Shown here one piece after another: positions 1 through 8,432 of a stretch of 64,000 nt of DNA (positions are counted from its first letter, which is position 1; each line of letters opens with the position of its first letter). A model generated the notes under the pieces. That model was not told the DNA's origin and made no database searches. It worked only from the letters and a program-made list of their open reading frames with translations. Location of the stretch: the NCBI GenBank assembly GCA_024640405.1, contig JAHEFB010000002.1:62001-126000 (forward strand). Reading direction: 5' to 3'. Both the position numbers and the translations under genes were made by a program. The DNA is from Alphaproteobacteria bacterium (GTDB lineage Bacteria; Pseudomonadota; Alphaproteobacteria; Rhizobiales; Aestuariivirgaceae).

Positions 1-62
1 CTACAGGTGGCCATAGGTGGAATGCACTCCCCGGATAACTTACAGATGGAAACTCATTGCTT

Positions 63-785
63 ATGTCTAGCAAGTCCGAAATCAAATTACACCATGTTCT
101 GATTGTTGGTGCGGGCGCAGGATTGTCAGCCAGCATCGCCCGCAGATTCCATTCCGAGGGAATGGCAATATCGCTGGCCGCGCGCAATACCGGCAAACTT
201 GACGATCTTGTCAACGAAACCTCAGCCGAGGTGTTTCAATGCGATGCCTCGCAACCTGACCAGGTGGACGTGTTGTTTGCCAATCTGGACAGGTCAAAAA
301 CCGGAGCGCCTGATGTGGTTGTATACAACCCGTCCTTCAGAGTGCGCGGGCCGTTCACCGAACTTGACCCGGATGAGGTGTATCGCACCTTGATGGTAAC
401 AGGTTACGGCGGGTTTCTGGTGGCACGCCAGTCTGCCATCCGCATGTCAAAAGCGGGCAGGGGGGTTATCATTTTCACCGGCGCTTCGGCTTCCATGAAG
501 GGCTACGCAATGTCTGCACCATTCGCTATGGGCAAGTTTGCCCTGCGTGGACTTGCGCAGTCCATGGCGCGCGAGTTGCAGCCAAAAGGCGTTCATGTCA
601 CCCATGTAAATATTGATGGTGGAATTCGCAGCGAAGCCAGGCCCGGGCGTCACGATGCGCCGGGCAAGCCGGACAGCATGCTCGATCCCGACGCCATAGC
701 AGATACTTATTGGCACCTTGCAAATCAGCACCGTTCAGCGTGGACTCAGGAGACCGAACTGCGGCCATGGTTGGAGAATTTCTAA
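63..785 (+). CDS. SDR-family oxidoreductase with Phe at the catalytic Tyr position
   Basis: Short-chain dehydrogenase/reductase of about 240 residues, presumably cytosolic and NAD(P)-dependent. The N-terminal glycine-rich nucleotide motif is GAGAGLS, near residues 16-22. The expected Ser is in TGASAS, but the YxxxK motif reads FAMGK, so the catalytic tyrosine appears replaced by Phe while the lysine is kept. Redox activity is therefore uncertain and the substrate is unknown. The track starts at a TTG at 57; I prefer the ATG at 63. It stands alone, converging on the PilZ pair with a 30 bp gap. Family assignment is firm, function is not. Confidence 0.85.
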   Translation: MSSKSEIKLHHVLIVGAGAGLSASIARRFHSEGMAISLAARNTGKLDDLVNETSAEVFQCDASQPDQVDVLFANLDRSKTGAPDVVVYNPSFRVRGPFTELDPDEVYRTLMVTGYGGFLVARQSAIRMSKAGRGVIIFTGASASMKGYAMSAPFAMGKFALRGLAQSMARELQPKGVHVTHVNIDGGIRSEARPGRHDAPGKPDSMLDPDAIADTYWHLANQHRSAWTQETELRPWLENF

Positions 786-815
786 CCTGCCCGGTCTGGT
801 TCGTGAGTTCATGAC

Positions 816-1178
816 CTAGTCGAAATAGTCATCCGGAAGTGATTTCTGTACGGGCAGCGGCAATATCCAGTTTGCCCGATTTTCAGGTTTGTCAGCCTGA
901 AGGATGAATTCGATTCCCAGCCGGTGGCTGTCTCGCCATGCCACACGAGCCGGACGACGGTATTTGTCACCATCAACGACCAGCATCATGTCATCGCCGA
1001 CGTCGTCTGCCCATTCCACTTCAACCAGCGCACCGGTGTTGGACTGGTTCAGCACCAGGCAAGGTTCGGTGAAATTGCCGCATGGGCTGATTAATGTCCC
1101 AAACTGCTTGCAGTCATGGCGTTCAGCCCGCCGTTTCCGGCTGCCTTTGGCGTCTTGATCTGTACCGAACATTGTCAT
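816..1178 (-). CDS. PilZ-domain protein (downstream of a pair)
   Basis: A 120-residue single PilZ domain. It has the arginine-rich N-terminal motif (RKRRAERHD) and the NxSxxG motif (NQSNTG), which together bind cyclic di-GMP in canonical PilZ proteins. The track opens the frame at 1259, but the ATG at 1178 has a strong Shine-Dalgarno (GGGGAGGAAG) about 8 nt upstream and removes the overlap with the neighbouring PilZ gene. No effector domain is attached, so it may act as a small c-di-GMP adaptor; that role is inferred. It is transcribed with the second PilZ gene 47 bp upstream. Confidence 0.8.
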   Translation of the reverse strand: MTMFGTDQDAKGSRKRRAERHDCKQFGTLISPCGNFTEPCLVLNQSNTGALVEVEWADDVGDDMMLVVDGDKYRRPARVAWRDSHRLGIEFILQADKPENRANWILPLPVQKSLPDDYFD

Positions 1179-1225
1179 GGCGTCTTCCTCCCCTGATTGT
1201 AACACGTCTGGTTTGGTTGTTTCTG

Positions 1226-1567
1226 TCAAAGCTTGTCCTGTGCCGGTGGAAACACCCACCCGCTGTCGGTTGTGCTGCTGGATTGTTTGGTAACGAAGCT
1301 GACGGCAACCGCATGGTCTTGACGGCGGGTTACATGTGCAGGGCGTCTGATATTCTCGCCATCAATCACGATGATCAGTTCGTCCGGGACTTGCCGGGGT
1401 TGCTCGACAATCAGCAAGGCGCCGGTATCCGACAGGTTTTCCACAACACAGGCTTCCCGCCGGGTTCCGTCGACAGTGATCGCAAAGCCGCTCTTCAACA
1501 GTTTCATGCGATCTGCACAGCGCCTGTTTTCGCCTGAGCCCAGAATGTCCACTTCAATCTCCTCCAC
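1226..1567 (-). CDS. PilZ-like domain protein (upstream of a pair)
   Basis: A 113-residue protein starting at GTG and lacking a strong ribosome binding site. It resembles its downstream neighbour: an Arg-rich segment (ENRRCADR) precedes an NLSDTGALL motif and a run of beta-strand-like sequence ending near a VSF segment. Both residues groups expected for cyclic di-GMP binding are present, but the spacing is slightly unusual. The two genes probably arose by tandem duplication and share a transcript. Function beyond possible c-di-GMP sensing is unknown. Confidence 0.7.
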   Translation of the reverse strand: MEEIEVDILGSGENRRCADRMKLLKSGFAITVDGTRREACVVENLSDTGALLIVEQPRQVPDELIIVIDGENIRRPAHVTRRQDHAVAVSFVTKQSSSTTDSGWVFPPAQDKL

Positions 1568-1763
1568 CGCATTTCATCCGTTCCGCGCGTGGGCAGGAAA
1601 TTATCAGGGTTGACCTACTGTTGTTTTAAGCCACTGTGTAAAATTTAGCACAATTAAGCAGCCTGGATTCGGTGGATGACACCATCCCACCGGCGTGCCC
1701 TTCCCGGCAAGTTTTGCAATCTCAGCGGCATCTTGATCCCGTTTTTGAGATCCATGACCTGGT

Positions 1764-2453
1764 TCAAAATCTCAGCAGGCGCAGCCACCGCATGACATCG
1801 AGCAAGCTCACCATGGCAGCAGCTACATAGGTAAAAGCAGCGGCGCGCAGGACCTTTTTGGCACCCGGAAGATCTTTACTTTTCAGGTATTCGCCATGCT
1901 TCAGCATCGGCAACGCACGGGAGAAACTGGCGTCCATTTCCACCGGCAGGGTAACCAGGTGCACGACCACGCCGGTTGCGAGAATGGCCAGCCCGGCCCC
2001 CAGTTCCAGTAACAGGATGGAAGGTTTGCGGGTGATCGCCATGACGATCGGAGCCGCAATCAACAGTACTGAGCCGATGCCTTGAATTTTCTGCGCCAGA
2101 ACAGCCAGCCGGGTTCGCAGTGCCAGTGGCTTGTAGCCGTCGGCATCCTGCATCGCATGGCTGACTTCGTGAGCCGCAATGGCAACCGCAGTGATGGATT
2201 TGCCATCGTGGTTTGCAGGACTCAGACGAACCGCTTTTGTGCTCGGATCATAGTGGTCACCACTACCTGCCGGCAGTACTTCAACCTTTACATGCTCGAG
2301 ATCTGCTTCGTCGAGCAGGTGTCGTGCGAGTTCACCGCCGGTGCCGGGAAAATCGGGCCGATCGTCAGAGTGATCAGCAATGACATGGCGCACCCACAAT
2401 TGCGGGCTAAACATCAGGGCCAGAAATGTTGCCGCTATGAGCGCATAAATCAT
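1764..2453 (-). CDS. Membrane zinc metallopeptidase (YugP / Zn_peptidase_2 family)
   Basis: A 229-residue integral membrane peptidase. An N-terminal membrane segment is followed by a soluble part carrying the zinc-binding HEVSH motif (HExxH) near residue 93, then two or three hydrophobic segments and a C-terminal membrane helix. The length and layout match the YugP-type neutral zinc metallopeptidase family, whose substrates are mostly unknown. It is divergently oriented from the Mrp operon, with 138 bp between starts. Confidence 0.85.
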   Translation of the reverse strand: MIYALIAATFLALMFSPQLWVRHVIADHSDDRPDFPGTGGELARHLLDEADLEHVKVEVLPAGSGDHYDPSTKAVRLSPANHDGKSITAVAIAAHEVSHAMQDADGYKPLALRTRLAVLAQKIQGIGSVLLIAAPIVMAITRKPSILLLELGAGLAILATGVVVHLVTLPVEMDASFSRALPMLKHGEYLKSKDLPGAKKVLRAAAFTYVAAAMVSLLDVMRWLRLLRF

Positions 2454-2591
2454 GATTACCGGTTACCAATTTGGCGGATGTTATCCTGTCATACGATGTT
2501 TTATGCACGTCGAATTGAAAAAAACTTGCGGAAAAACATTGACGCTAGCGCCTTAAATGGCGAACAACTATATTGGTTCAAGGGGTAGCGG

Positions 2592-3071
2592 ATGCTTCAA
2601 AAGGTGGGATTGTTTCTGGCGCTGTGTATTGGCTGGGTCTTGTGGTCCGGCTATTTCAAGCCGTTGTTGCTGGCTCTCGGCCTGGCATCTGCGCTTGTGT
2701 GTACCTATCTGGCACTGCGGATGCGCAGGGCCGATGGCGAGGGTTCGCAGTTCAATATCCTCCAGCACATTCATCAGCTTGCGACCTACTGGCCATGGCT
2801 TTTGGTGGAGATTGCCAAGTCAAATCTGGACGTGGCAAAGATAATTCTTGCCCGGGAACTCAATGTTGATCCGGTGATGATTCGGTTGAAGGCCAGCCAG
2901 TCCACCGAGATGGGCCAGGTGATTTACGGCAATTCCATCACGCTCACGCCGGGCACAATCACCGTGGATGTCGAAGACGGTGAATTGCTGGTGCACGCTT
3001 TGGTGCAGTCAGGCGCAGACGGCTTACATGATGGTGAGATGGACCGGCGAATTACGGCTTTGGAGCGATAG
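2592..3071 (+). CDS. mnhE: Na+/H+ antiporter subunit E (MnhE/MrpE)
   Basis: First gene of the Mrp-type operon, 159 residues. Two N-terminal membrane helices (residues about 5-40) precede a cytosolic domain with the family-typical stretch GNSITLTPGT and the end LLVHAL. MrpE is a small accessory subunit of multi-subunit cation/proton antiporters in the inner membrane. ATG 2592 has a purine-rich site (AAGGGG) upstream. The next gene starts 5 bp after the stop. Operon order (E, F, G, B-fusion, C, D, D, small, D) supports the call. Confidence 0.9.
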   Translation: MLQKVGLFLALCIGWVLWSGYFKPLLLALGLASALVCTYLALRMRRADGEGSQFNILQHIHQLATYWPWLLVEIAKSNLDVAKIILARELNVDPVMIRLKASQSTEMGQVIYGNSITLTPGTITVDVEDGELLVHALVQSGADGLHDGEMDRRITALER

Positions 3072-3076
3072 CCGGC

Positions 3077-3373
3077 ATGGAGTGGATTTATTTCGTAACC
3101 TGCATCGCGATCCTCATTACCATGGTTTTGGCTGTTGTACGCGGGCTTGCAGGCCCGACAATTTTCGACCGGGTTCTGGCAGTCAATATGTTCGGAACAA
3201 AGACGGTACTTTTTATTGCCGTCATATCTTTCCTTACCGGTCGACCAGATTTTCTTGATCTTGCACTTGCCTATGCGCTGATCAATTTCATTGGCGTGTT
3301 CGCGGTGTTGTTGTTCTTCCAGTCACGCGAAGTGCGCCGCGCCGCAGAAGCAGAGAGGGAGGCAGGAAAATAA
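3077..3373 (+). CDS. mnhF: Na+/H+ antiporter subunit F (MnhF/MrpF)
   Basis: A 98-residue, three-helix membrane protein with the MrpF signature GPTIFDRVLAVN in the second segment. In Mrp complexes F packs beside G and C. The stop codon overlaps the ATG of the G subunit (TAATG), indicating translational coupling. Confidence 0.9.
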   Translation: MEWIYFVTCIAILITMVLAVVRGLAGPTIFDRVLAVNMFGTKTVLFIAVISFLTGRPDFLDLALAYALINFIGVFAVLLFFQSREVRRAAEAEREAGK

Positions 3374-3849
3374 TGCACCTGTTGCTCGATATCCTGTCTG
3401 CGATGTTGCTTCTTTCTGGCGCATTCTTTGTGTTTGTCGGCGGCTTTGGTGTCATGCGGATGCCTGAATTCTATACCCGAATGCATGCGGCTTCCCTGAC
3501 CGATACCGGTGGTGCCGCCCTTATTCTCTTTGGTCTTATGCTGCAGGGCGGGTTTACGCTGATACCTCTTAAACTGGCCGCGATCTTCCTGTTTCTGTTT
3601 CTGACCTCGCCAACCGCGTCTTATGCACTGGCCAACGCTGCATTGTTGTCCGGCGTCAAACCGGCATGTCGCAATGAAACCGGTAAGGCATTTCCGGGTG
3701 AACAGCCAGCGAAACCCAAACCAAAGCGAAAGTCGGCCTCAAAGGCTGTCAAGGCAAGGAAATCCGCACCGGTGAAGCCGCCGGCAGGCAAGCCTGCCAA
3801 AAGGCCGGCAAAAAAACCGACGAAAAAGACAGCGAGGAAGAAGTCATGA
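3373..3849 (+). CDS. mnhG: Na+/H+ antiporter subunit G (MnhG/MrpG) with a long basic tail
   Basis: Residues 1-95 are a standard three-helix MrpG with the motif GVMRMPEFYTRMHA. The protein is 158 residues, whereas ordinary MrpG proteins end after roughly 100-120. The additional C-terminal part, from about residue 112, is almost entirely Lys, Pro, Ala and Arg and resembles a histone H1-like tail. It would face the cytoplasm if topology is normal. Its role is unknown. The stop overlaps the next ATG (ATGA). Confidence 0.88.
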   Translation: MHLLLDILSAMLLLSGAFFVFVGGFGVMRMPEFYTRMHAASLTDTGGAALILFGLMLQGGFTLIPLKLAAIFLFLFLTSPTASYALANAALLSGVKPACRNETGKAFPGEQPAKPKPKRKSASKAVKARKSAPVKPPAGKPAKRPAKKPTKKTARKKS

Positions 3850-4838
3850 TGACTATCGTCTTCTCGCTGTTCTTGCTGACCATGCTGGTGATCGTGGCGG
3901 TCGCCATTTTGCGCACTGAAAACCTGTTCACCGCGGTAATGCTGTCAGGCATCTTCTCCTTGATCATGGCAGCCAACTTCTTTGTTCTGGATGCTGCCGA
4001 TGTAGCCCTTACCGAAGCGGTTATTGGTGCCGGAATCTCGACAGTTCTGTTCCTCGGCGCACTTGCCCTGACCGCCGAGTATGATCGCTCGCCACCGGTT
4101 GGAACCTGGGTCCCGCTGCTGACCTCTTCAGCGCTTGGCGGCGTGATCATATTCGCAACTTTCCAGGCCCCGAGATTGGGTGATCCTAGTGCCATTGTGC
4201 ATCAGCATGTTGCACCATGGTATCTGGAAAAGACCCCCGAACTCATCGACGTGCCCAATGTGGTAACCGCCGTGCTGGCATCGTTTCGCGGCTATGACAC
4301 GCTCGGTGAAGTATTTGTGGTATTTACTGCGTGCATCGGTGTCATGGCTCTGCTTGGGCGGGTGCGGCCGCGTAGGGACTCCATCAAGGAAGGTGAATTC
4401 AAAAAGGCAACCGACAATCTGCGGCATCACCTCATACCGCGGGTCGTGGGCAAGATGCTGGTGCCGTTTATCGTCCTGTTTGGCCTGTATGTTCAGTTTC
4501 ACGGAGATTTTGGCCCGGGCGGCGGATTTCAGGCAGGCGCGCTGGTTGCAGCCGGCGTGATTTTGTATTCGCTGGTCGAAGGCGGTGTTCGCGGGCGCGA
4601 ACTGGTTCCTGAATGGTTTTCGAGTGTTCTGGTGGCGCTGGGCGCATTTACCTACACCAGCGTCGGGGTTGCCAGCATGTTGATGGGCGGGCGTTTCCTC
4701 GATTACTCGGTGCTGGCGCATGATCCGGTCCACGGCCAGCATCTGGGAATTTTGGTAATTGAAGCAGGCGTGGGCATGACCGTTGCCGGCGTCATGATTA
4801 CCATCTTCCATGCCTTCTCCAGGCGGGGGATAAGGTAA
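3846..4838 (+). CDS. mnhB: Fused Mrp antiporter subunit (MbhD/DUF4040 + MbhE + MnhB)
   Basis: A 330-residue membrane protein combining pieces usually found at the C-terminus of MrpA or as separate archaeal-type subunits. Residues about 1-80 match DUF4040/MbhD (EAVIGAGISTVLFLGAL). Residues 130-175 carry the MbhE motif (VPNVVTAVLASFRGYDTLGE). Residues about 195-325 are MnhB (FGLYVQFHGDFGPGGGFQAG). There is no large MrpA channel domain in the same polypeptide, so the operon resembles the Mrp module of Pyrococcus-type systems. It overlaps both neighbours by a few bases. Confidence 0.88.
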   Translation: MMTIVFSLFLLTMLVIVAVAILRTENLFTAVMLSGIFSLIMAANFFVLDAADVALTEAVIGAGISTVLFLGALALTAEYDRSPPVGTWVPLLTSSALGGVIIFATFQAPRLGDPSAIVHQHVAPWYLEKTPELIDVPNVVTAVLASFRGYDTLGEVFVVFTACIGVMALLGRVRPRRDSIKEGEFKKATDNLRHHLIPRVVGKMLVPFIVLFGLYVQFHGDFGPGGGFQAGALVAAGVILYSLVEGGVRGRELVPEWFSSVLVALGAFTYTSVGVASMLMGGRFLDYSVLAHDPVHGQHLGILVIEAGVGMTVAGVMITIFHAFSRRGIR

Positions 4839-5197
4839 TGGCGGTATTGGGGCTGTACAACTACTTCGTGTTCGCCGTGTTGCTGATGATTGGTCTGTAC
4901 TGTTTGCTTGCACGCACCAACATCATCAAATCCATCATTGGCCTGTCCATGTTCCAGTCGGCTGTATTCCTGCTGTACATCTCGATGGACAAGGTTGACG
5001 GCGGTACGGCACCAATCATCCAGGAAGGTGTGGAGAACCAGATATTTGCCAACCCTCTGCCGCAGGTTTTGATACTGACTGCGATCGTGGTCGGAATCTC
5101 GACTACCGCGCTTGCGCTGGCGGTCGCCGTTCGCATCAGGGAAGCCTACGGCACGATTGAAGAAGACAAGATTCAGGAAATGGACCGCAAACAGTGA
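4838..5197 (+). CDS. mnhC: Na+/H+ antiporter subunit C (MnhC/MrpC, NuoK-like)
   Basis: A 119-residue three-helix protein homologous to complex I subunit NuoK. The segments are LLMIGLYCLLARTNIIKSII, GLSMFQSAVFLL and ANPLPQVLILTAIVVGIST; the last is diagnostic of MnhC. It starts within the stop of the preceding gene (TAATG), and the D subunit starts at a GTG that overlaps its stop. Confidence 0.93.
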   Translation: MAVLGLYNYFVFAVLLMIGLYCLLARTNIIKSIIGLSMFQSAVFLLYISMDKVDGGTAPIIQEGVENQIFANPLPQVLILTAIVVGISTTALALAVAVRIREAYGTIEEDKIQEMDRKQ

Positions 5198-6687
5198 CAC
5201 TTTATGACCAGCTTCCGGCGTTGGTGGTTGCGGTGCTTCTGTTCACCGCGCCGATTGCCTACATGTTGCGCATGCACGGGTTTCCCTGGGCAGCGGCAAC
5301 TGCTGCGGTTGTAACCTCTTTCATCGTAGCGTGTTCTCTTGCGGCCACCGCCATCGGTGGTGAGACCATCATTTACGAAATGGGCGGATGGCCCGCGCCG
5401 TACGGCATCGTGCTTCATATTGATGCATTATCCGCTCTCATGGCCATGCTGATCACCGGGGCGTCGTCTGCAGCCCTTATATTCGGCGCAAAAAGCCTGG
5501 CTGACGAGGTGGGCGAGGAAACAGCGCCGGCGTTTTTCGCTGCCTGGCTTTTGTGTACCGCCGGCCTTGTGGGCATGGTCATAACCGGCGACGCGTTCAA
5601 TATTTTCGTGTTCATGGAGATTTCTTCCCTCTCGACCTATGTCCTGATTTCGGCCGGTCCAGACAGGCGCGCCCTGATTTCGACCTATCGCTACATTGTG
5701 ATGGGAACTGTTGGTGCGACGTTTTATCTGATCGGTGTCGGTTTCCTGTACATGGTTACAGGCACCCTCAACACGGCGGACCTGGGCGCCCGTGTTGGAC
5801 AGGTTGAAGATATTCGCCTGGTGCTTGTAGCAGCAGGATTCGTGTCGGTTGGCCTTGCCGTCAAGGCTGCGGTTTTCCCACTGCACTCCTGGATGCCCAA
5901 TGCCTACACATTCGCACCCAATGCAGTCACGGTGTTTATAGCGGCCGCCTCCACCAAGGTGTCGCTGTATGTATTGATACGGGTGGACTATGCCATATTC
6001 CAGAATTCCATCGCCAATCATGAGGTTCAACTGACCTTATTCCTGGTGCCACTGGGCGTTATGGCGCTGTTTGCAGGGTCTCTGCTGGCGATATACGAGA
6101 AAAACCTGAAGAGGCTTCTGGCCTATTCTTCGGTTTCCCAGATCGGCTACATAGCGCTTGGTATCGCAATGACTTCGGTTGCCGGGTTAACCGGTGCAAT
6201 CGTTCACATGTTCAATCATGGATTGATCAAGGGCGGAATGTTCATGGCGGTGGCCTGTCTTGCTCTGCGCTACCGGACGGTGAACGTGGCAAACCTGGCC
6301 GGTGCCGGCAAGGCAATGCCCTGGACCATGGCAGCCTTCGTTATGGGTGGCCTGGGCCTCATCGGCGTACCGCTGACTCCGGGCTTTATCTCCAAGTGGT
6401 ATCTGGTACTGGCTGCGCTTGAGAAAGGTTGGCTCGGCGCGCTGTTGGTGGCGGTCATTCTGATATCGTCACTGTTGGCCGTAATTTATGTCTGGAAAGT
6501 AATTGAAGTGGCCTATTTCCGTGAGCCACGAGCCAATGCCGTTCCTGTGACCGAAGAAGCGCCGATGGTTATGCTTATCCCGACCTGGATAGTGGTCCTG
6601 ACCGGTATTTGGTTCGCGCTGGATACGAGTGTATCGGTCGGCCTTGCATCCATCGCCGCAAAAACCCTGCTGGGTGTCGCGTTATGA
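5194..6687 (+). CDS. mnhD: Na+/H+ antiporter subunit D, first copy (MnhD)
   Basis: A 497-residue proton-conducting subunit homologous to NuoL/M/N with about 14 helices. It has the conserved Glu in FMEISSLSTYVL (about residue 145), the HSWMPNAY motif, the membrane Lys in STKVSLYVLIR and the LAYSSVSQIGY segment. The start is a GTG whose sequence GTGA contains the upstream stop. It is the first of three D-like subunits and the closest to textbook MnhD. It overlaps the second copy by ATGA. Confidence 0.93.
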   Translation: MTLYDQLPALVVAVLLFTAPIAYMLRMHGFPWAAATAAVVTSFIVACSLAATAIGGETIIYEMGGWPAPYGIVLHIDALSALMAMLITGASSAALIFGAKSLADEVGEETAPAFFAAWLLCTAGLVGMVITGDAFNIFVFMEISSLSTYVLISAGPDRRALISTYRYIVMGTVGATFYLIGVGFLYMVTGTLNTADLGARVGQVEDIRLVLVAAGFVSVGLAVKAAVFPLHSWMPNAYTFAPNAVTVFIAAASTKVSLYVLIRVDYAIFQNSIANHEVQLTLFLVPLGVMALFAGSLLAIYEKNLKRLLAYSSVSQIGYIALGIAMTSVAGLTGAIVHMFNHGLIKGGMFMAVACLALRYRTVNVANLAGAGKAMPWTMAAFVMGGLGLIGVPLTPGFISKWYLVLAALEKGWLGALLVAVILISSLLAVIYVWKVIEVAYFREPRANAVPVTEEAPMVMLIPTWIVVLTGIWFALDTSVSVGLASIAAKTLLGVAL

Positions 6688-8150
6688 TATTCAGCGAATC
6701 CGACACCATTTATTACGCGCTGACCATTCCACTCCTGGGTGCTCTAGGCATCGCGCTGGCGGGACGTTGGCCCAACATTCGCGAAACCGTAACCCTGACG
6801 ACAGCCGTGGCAGTCGCCATTGTCGTTTGGAGCCTTATACCGACGCTTCAGGCTGGTGGACGTCCCGAACTGCATTTCGGCGAAATGTTGCCGGGCCTGG
6901 AAATTGCCTTCAAGGTGGAACCGCTCGGCATGCTGTTCGGCGCTCTGGCTTCAGGCCTGTGGATTGTGAATTCAGTCTACTCGATCGGCTATATGCGCGG
7001 TAACAATGAGAAGAATCAGACCAGATTCTATATTTGTTTCGCCATTGCCATATCTGCTGCAATCGGGGTGGCTTTCTCTGCCAACCTGCTGACTTTGTTC
7101 ATTTTCTATGAAGTCCTCACCATTTCGACTTATCCACTCGTGGCCCACAAGGGTGATGAGGCAACGGTAAGGTCGGCACGAGTCTATATGGGAATACTGC
7201 TGGGTACATCCATTGGACTGTTCCTGCCCGCAATGATCTGGACATATTCGGTTGCCGGTACGCTGAGTTTCACTCCTGGCGGCATTCTCGAAGGCAAGAT
7301 AGCCGAACCGCTGGTCGGTATATTGTTACTGCTTTTTGCTTTCGGCATCGGCAAGGCGGCACTCATGCCGATCCATCGCTGGCTGCCTGCGGCGATGGTC
7401 GCACCAACACCCGTTTCCGCGCTGCTGCACGCAGTTGCAGTTGTGAAAGCCGGCGTGTTCACCATTACCAAGGTGTTCGTTTACATCTTCGGCATCGACT
7501 TCCTGTTCAATCAGCCCAGTCACCGGATAATAGTCTGGGTGGCCTGTTTCACGATTGTGGTCTCGAGTTTCATTGCGCTTCGCCAGACGAATCTCAAACG
7601 CCTGCTGGCGTATTCAACCATCGGCCAATTGTCTTATGTGGTGCTGGCCGCTTCGATACTGAAACCGCTGTCGGAGGTTGGCGCGTCCATGCACATGATG
7701 GCGCACGCTTTCGGCAAGATCACGCTGTTCTTTGCAGCTGGTGCAATTTATGTCGCGTCAAAGAAGACTGAAATCACAGATATGCTAGGCATCGGCCGGC
7801 GCATGCCGTGGACCATGGCCGCCTTTTCGATCGGTGCCCTGTCGATGATCGGTGTGCCGCCTACAGGTGGCTTCATTTCAAAATGGTACATTCTTGGCGG
7901 GGCCATTCAGGATGACAATTATCTGGCACTTGCCACGTTGGTCGCATCAACGTTGTTGAACGCAGCTTACTTCCTGCCGTTCATCTTCGCGGCCTTCCTG
8001 TACAAGGAGGACGTCAAGCCGGTCAATGAGCACGGTGAGGCACCATGGCCGATGGTGGCGGCACTGACTTTTACGGCTCTGTTGACCTTCGCATTCTTCA
8101 TTTTCCACCAGCCGATCGCCGACCTCGAAGCACAGATATTGGTGAAATAG
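6684..8150 (+). CDS. MnhD-like proton-conducting subunit, second copy
   Basis: A 488-residue antiporter-like subunit. The track opens at 6609, but the ATG at 6684 gives the usual four-base overlap with the preceding gene and removes a non-hydrophobic leader. Conserved channel residues are present: Glu in FIFYEVLTISTYPLV, IHRWLPAAM, Lys in AVVKAGVFTITK and LAYSTIGQLSY. It differs clearly from the first copy, so it is a distinct subunit type and not a recent duplicate. Confidence 0.9.
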   Translation: MIFSESDTIYYALTIPLLGALGIALAGRWPNIRETVTLTTAVAVAIVVWSLIPTLQAGGRPELHFGEMLPGLEIAFKVEPLGMLFGALASGLWIVNSVYSIGYMRGNNEKNQTRFYICFAIAISAAIGVAFSANLLTLFIFYEVLTISTYPLVAHKGDEATVRSARVYMGILLGTSIGLFLPAMIWTYSVAGTLSFTPGGILEGKIAEPLVGILLLLFAFGIGKAALMPIHRWLPAAMVAPTPVSALLHAVAVVKAGVFTITKVFVYIFGIDFLFNQPSHRIIVWVACFTIVVSSFIALRQTNLKRLLAYSTIGQLSYVVLAASILKPLSEVGASMHMMAHAFGKITLFFAAGAIYVASKKTEITDMLGIGRRMPWTMAAFSIGALSMIGVPPTGGFISKWYILGGAIQDDNYLALATLVASTLLNAAYFLPFIFAAFLYKEDVKPVNEHGEAPWPMVAALTFTALLTFAFFIFHQPIADLEAQILVK

Positions 8151-8153
8151 GAC

Positions 8154-8432
8154 ATGGCACAAACACCAAAGAAACCTGAAACGGCTCCCGATGGCGACCA
8201 CTGGCTGGTTCGGCCAGAAAATATACGCAAGATCTGGATAGGTTCCATCATAGCGCTGGCGATAACAGTCGCGGTGGAACTGTTCACCGGCACTGCTGGT
8301 CATTTTCATGGTGTGGATGAGTGGTTCGCATTCCCGGCTGTGTTCGGTTTTCTGTCATGTGTGGTCATGGTTTTCGTGGCCAAGGTGTTGGGTAACATCC
8401 TGAAACGGAAGGATGATTACTATGATCTTTGA
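8154..8432 (+). CDS. Small two-helix membrane protein in the Mrp operon
   Basis: A 92-residue protein I cannot place in a named family. A polar N-terminus (about 22 residues) is followed by two hydrophobic segments near residues 26-45 and 58-80 and a basic tail ending KRKDDYYDL. It begins 3 bp after the second D subunit, and the third D subunit starts inside its 3' end. Genomic position suggests an accessory or assembly subunit of this antiporter subtype; that is inference. Confidence 0.8.
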   Translation: MAQTPKKPETAPDGDHWLVRPENIRKIWIGSIIALAITVAVELFTGTAGHFHGVDEWFAFPAVFGFLSCVVMVFVAKVLGNILKRKDDYYDL

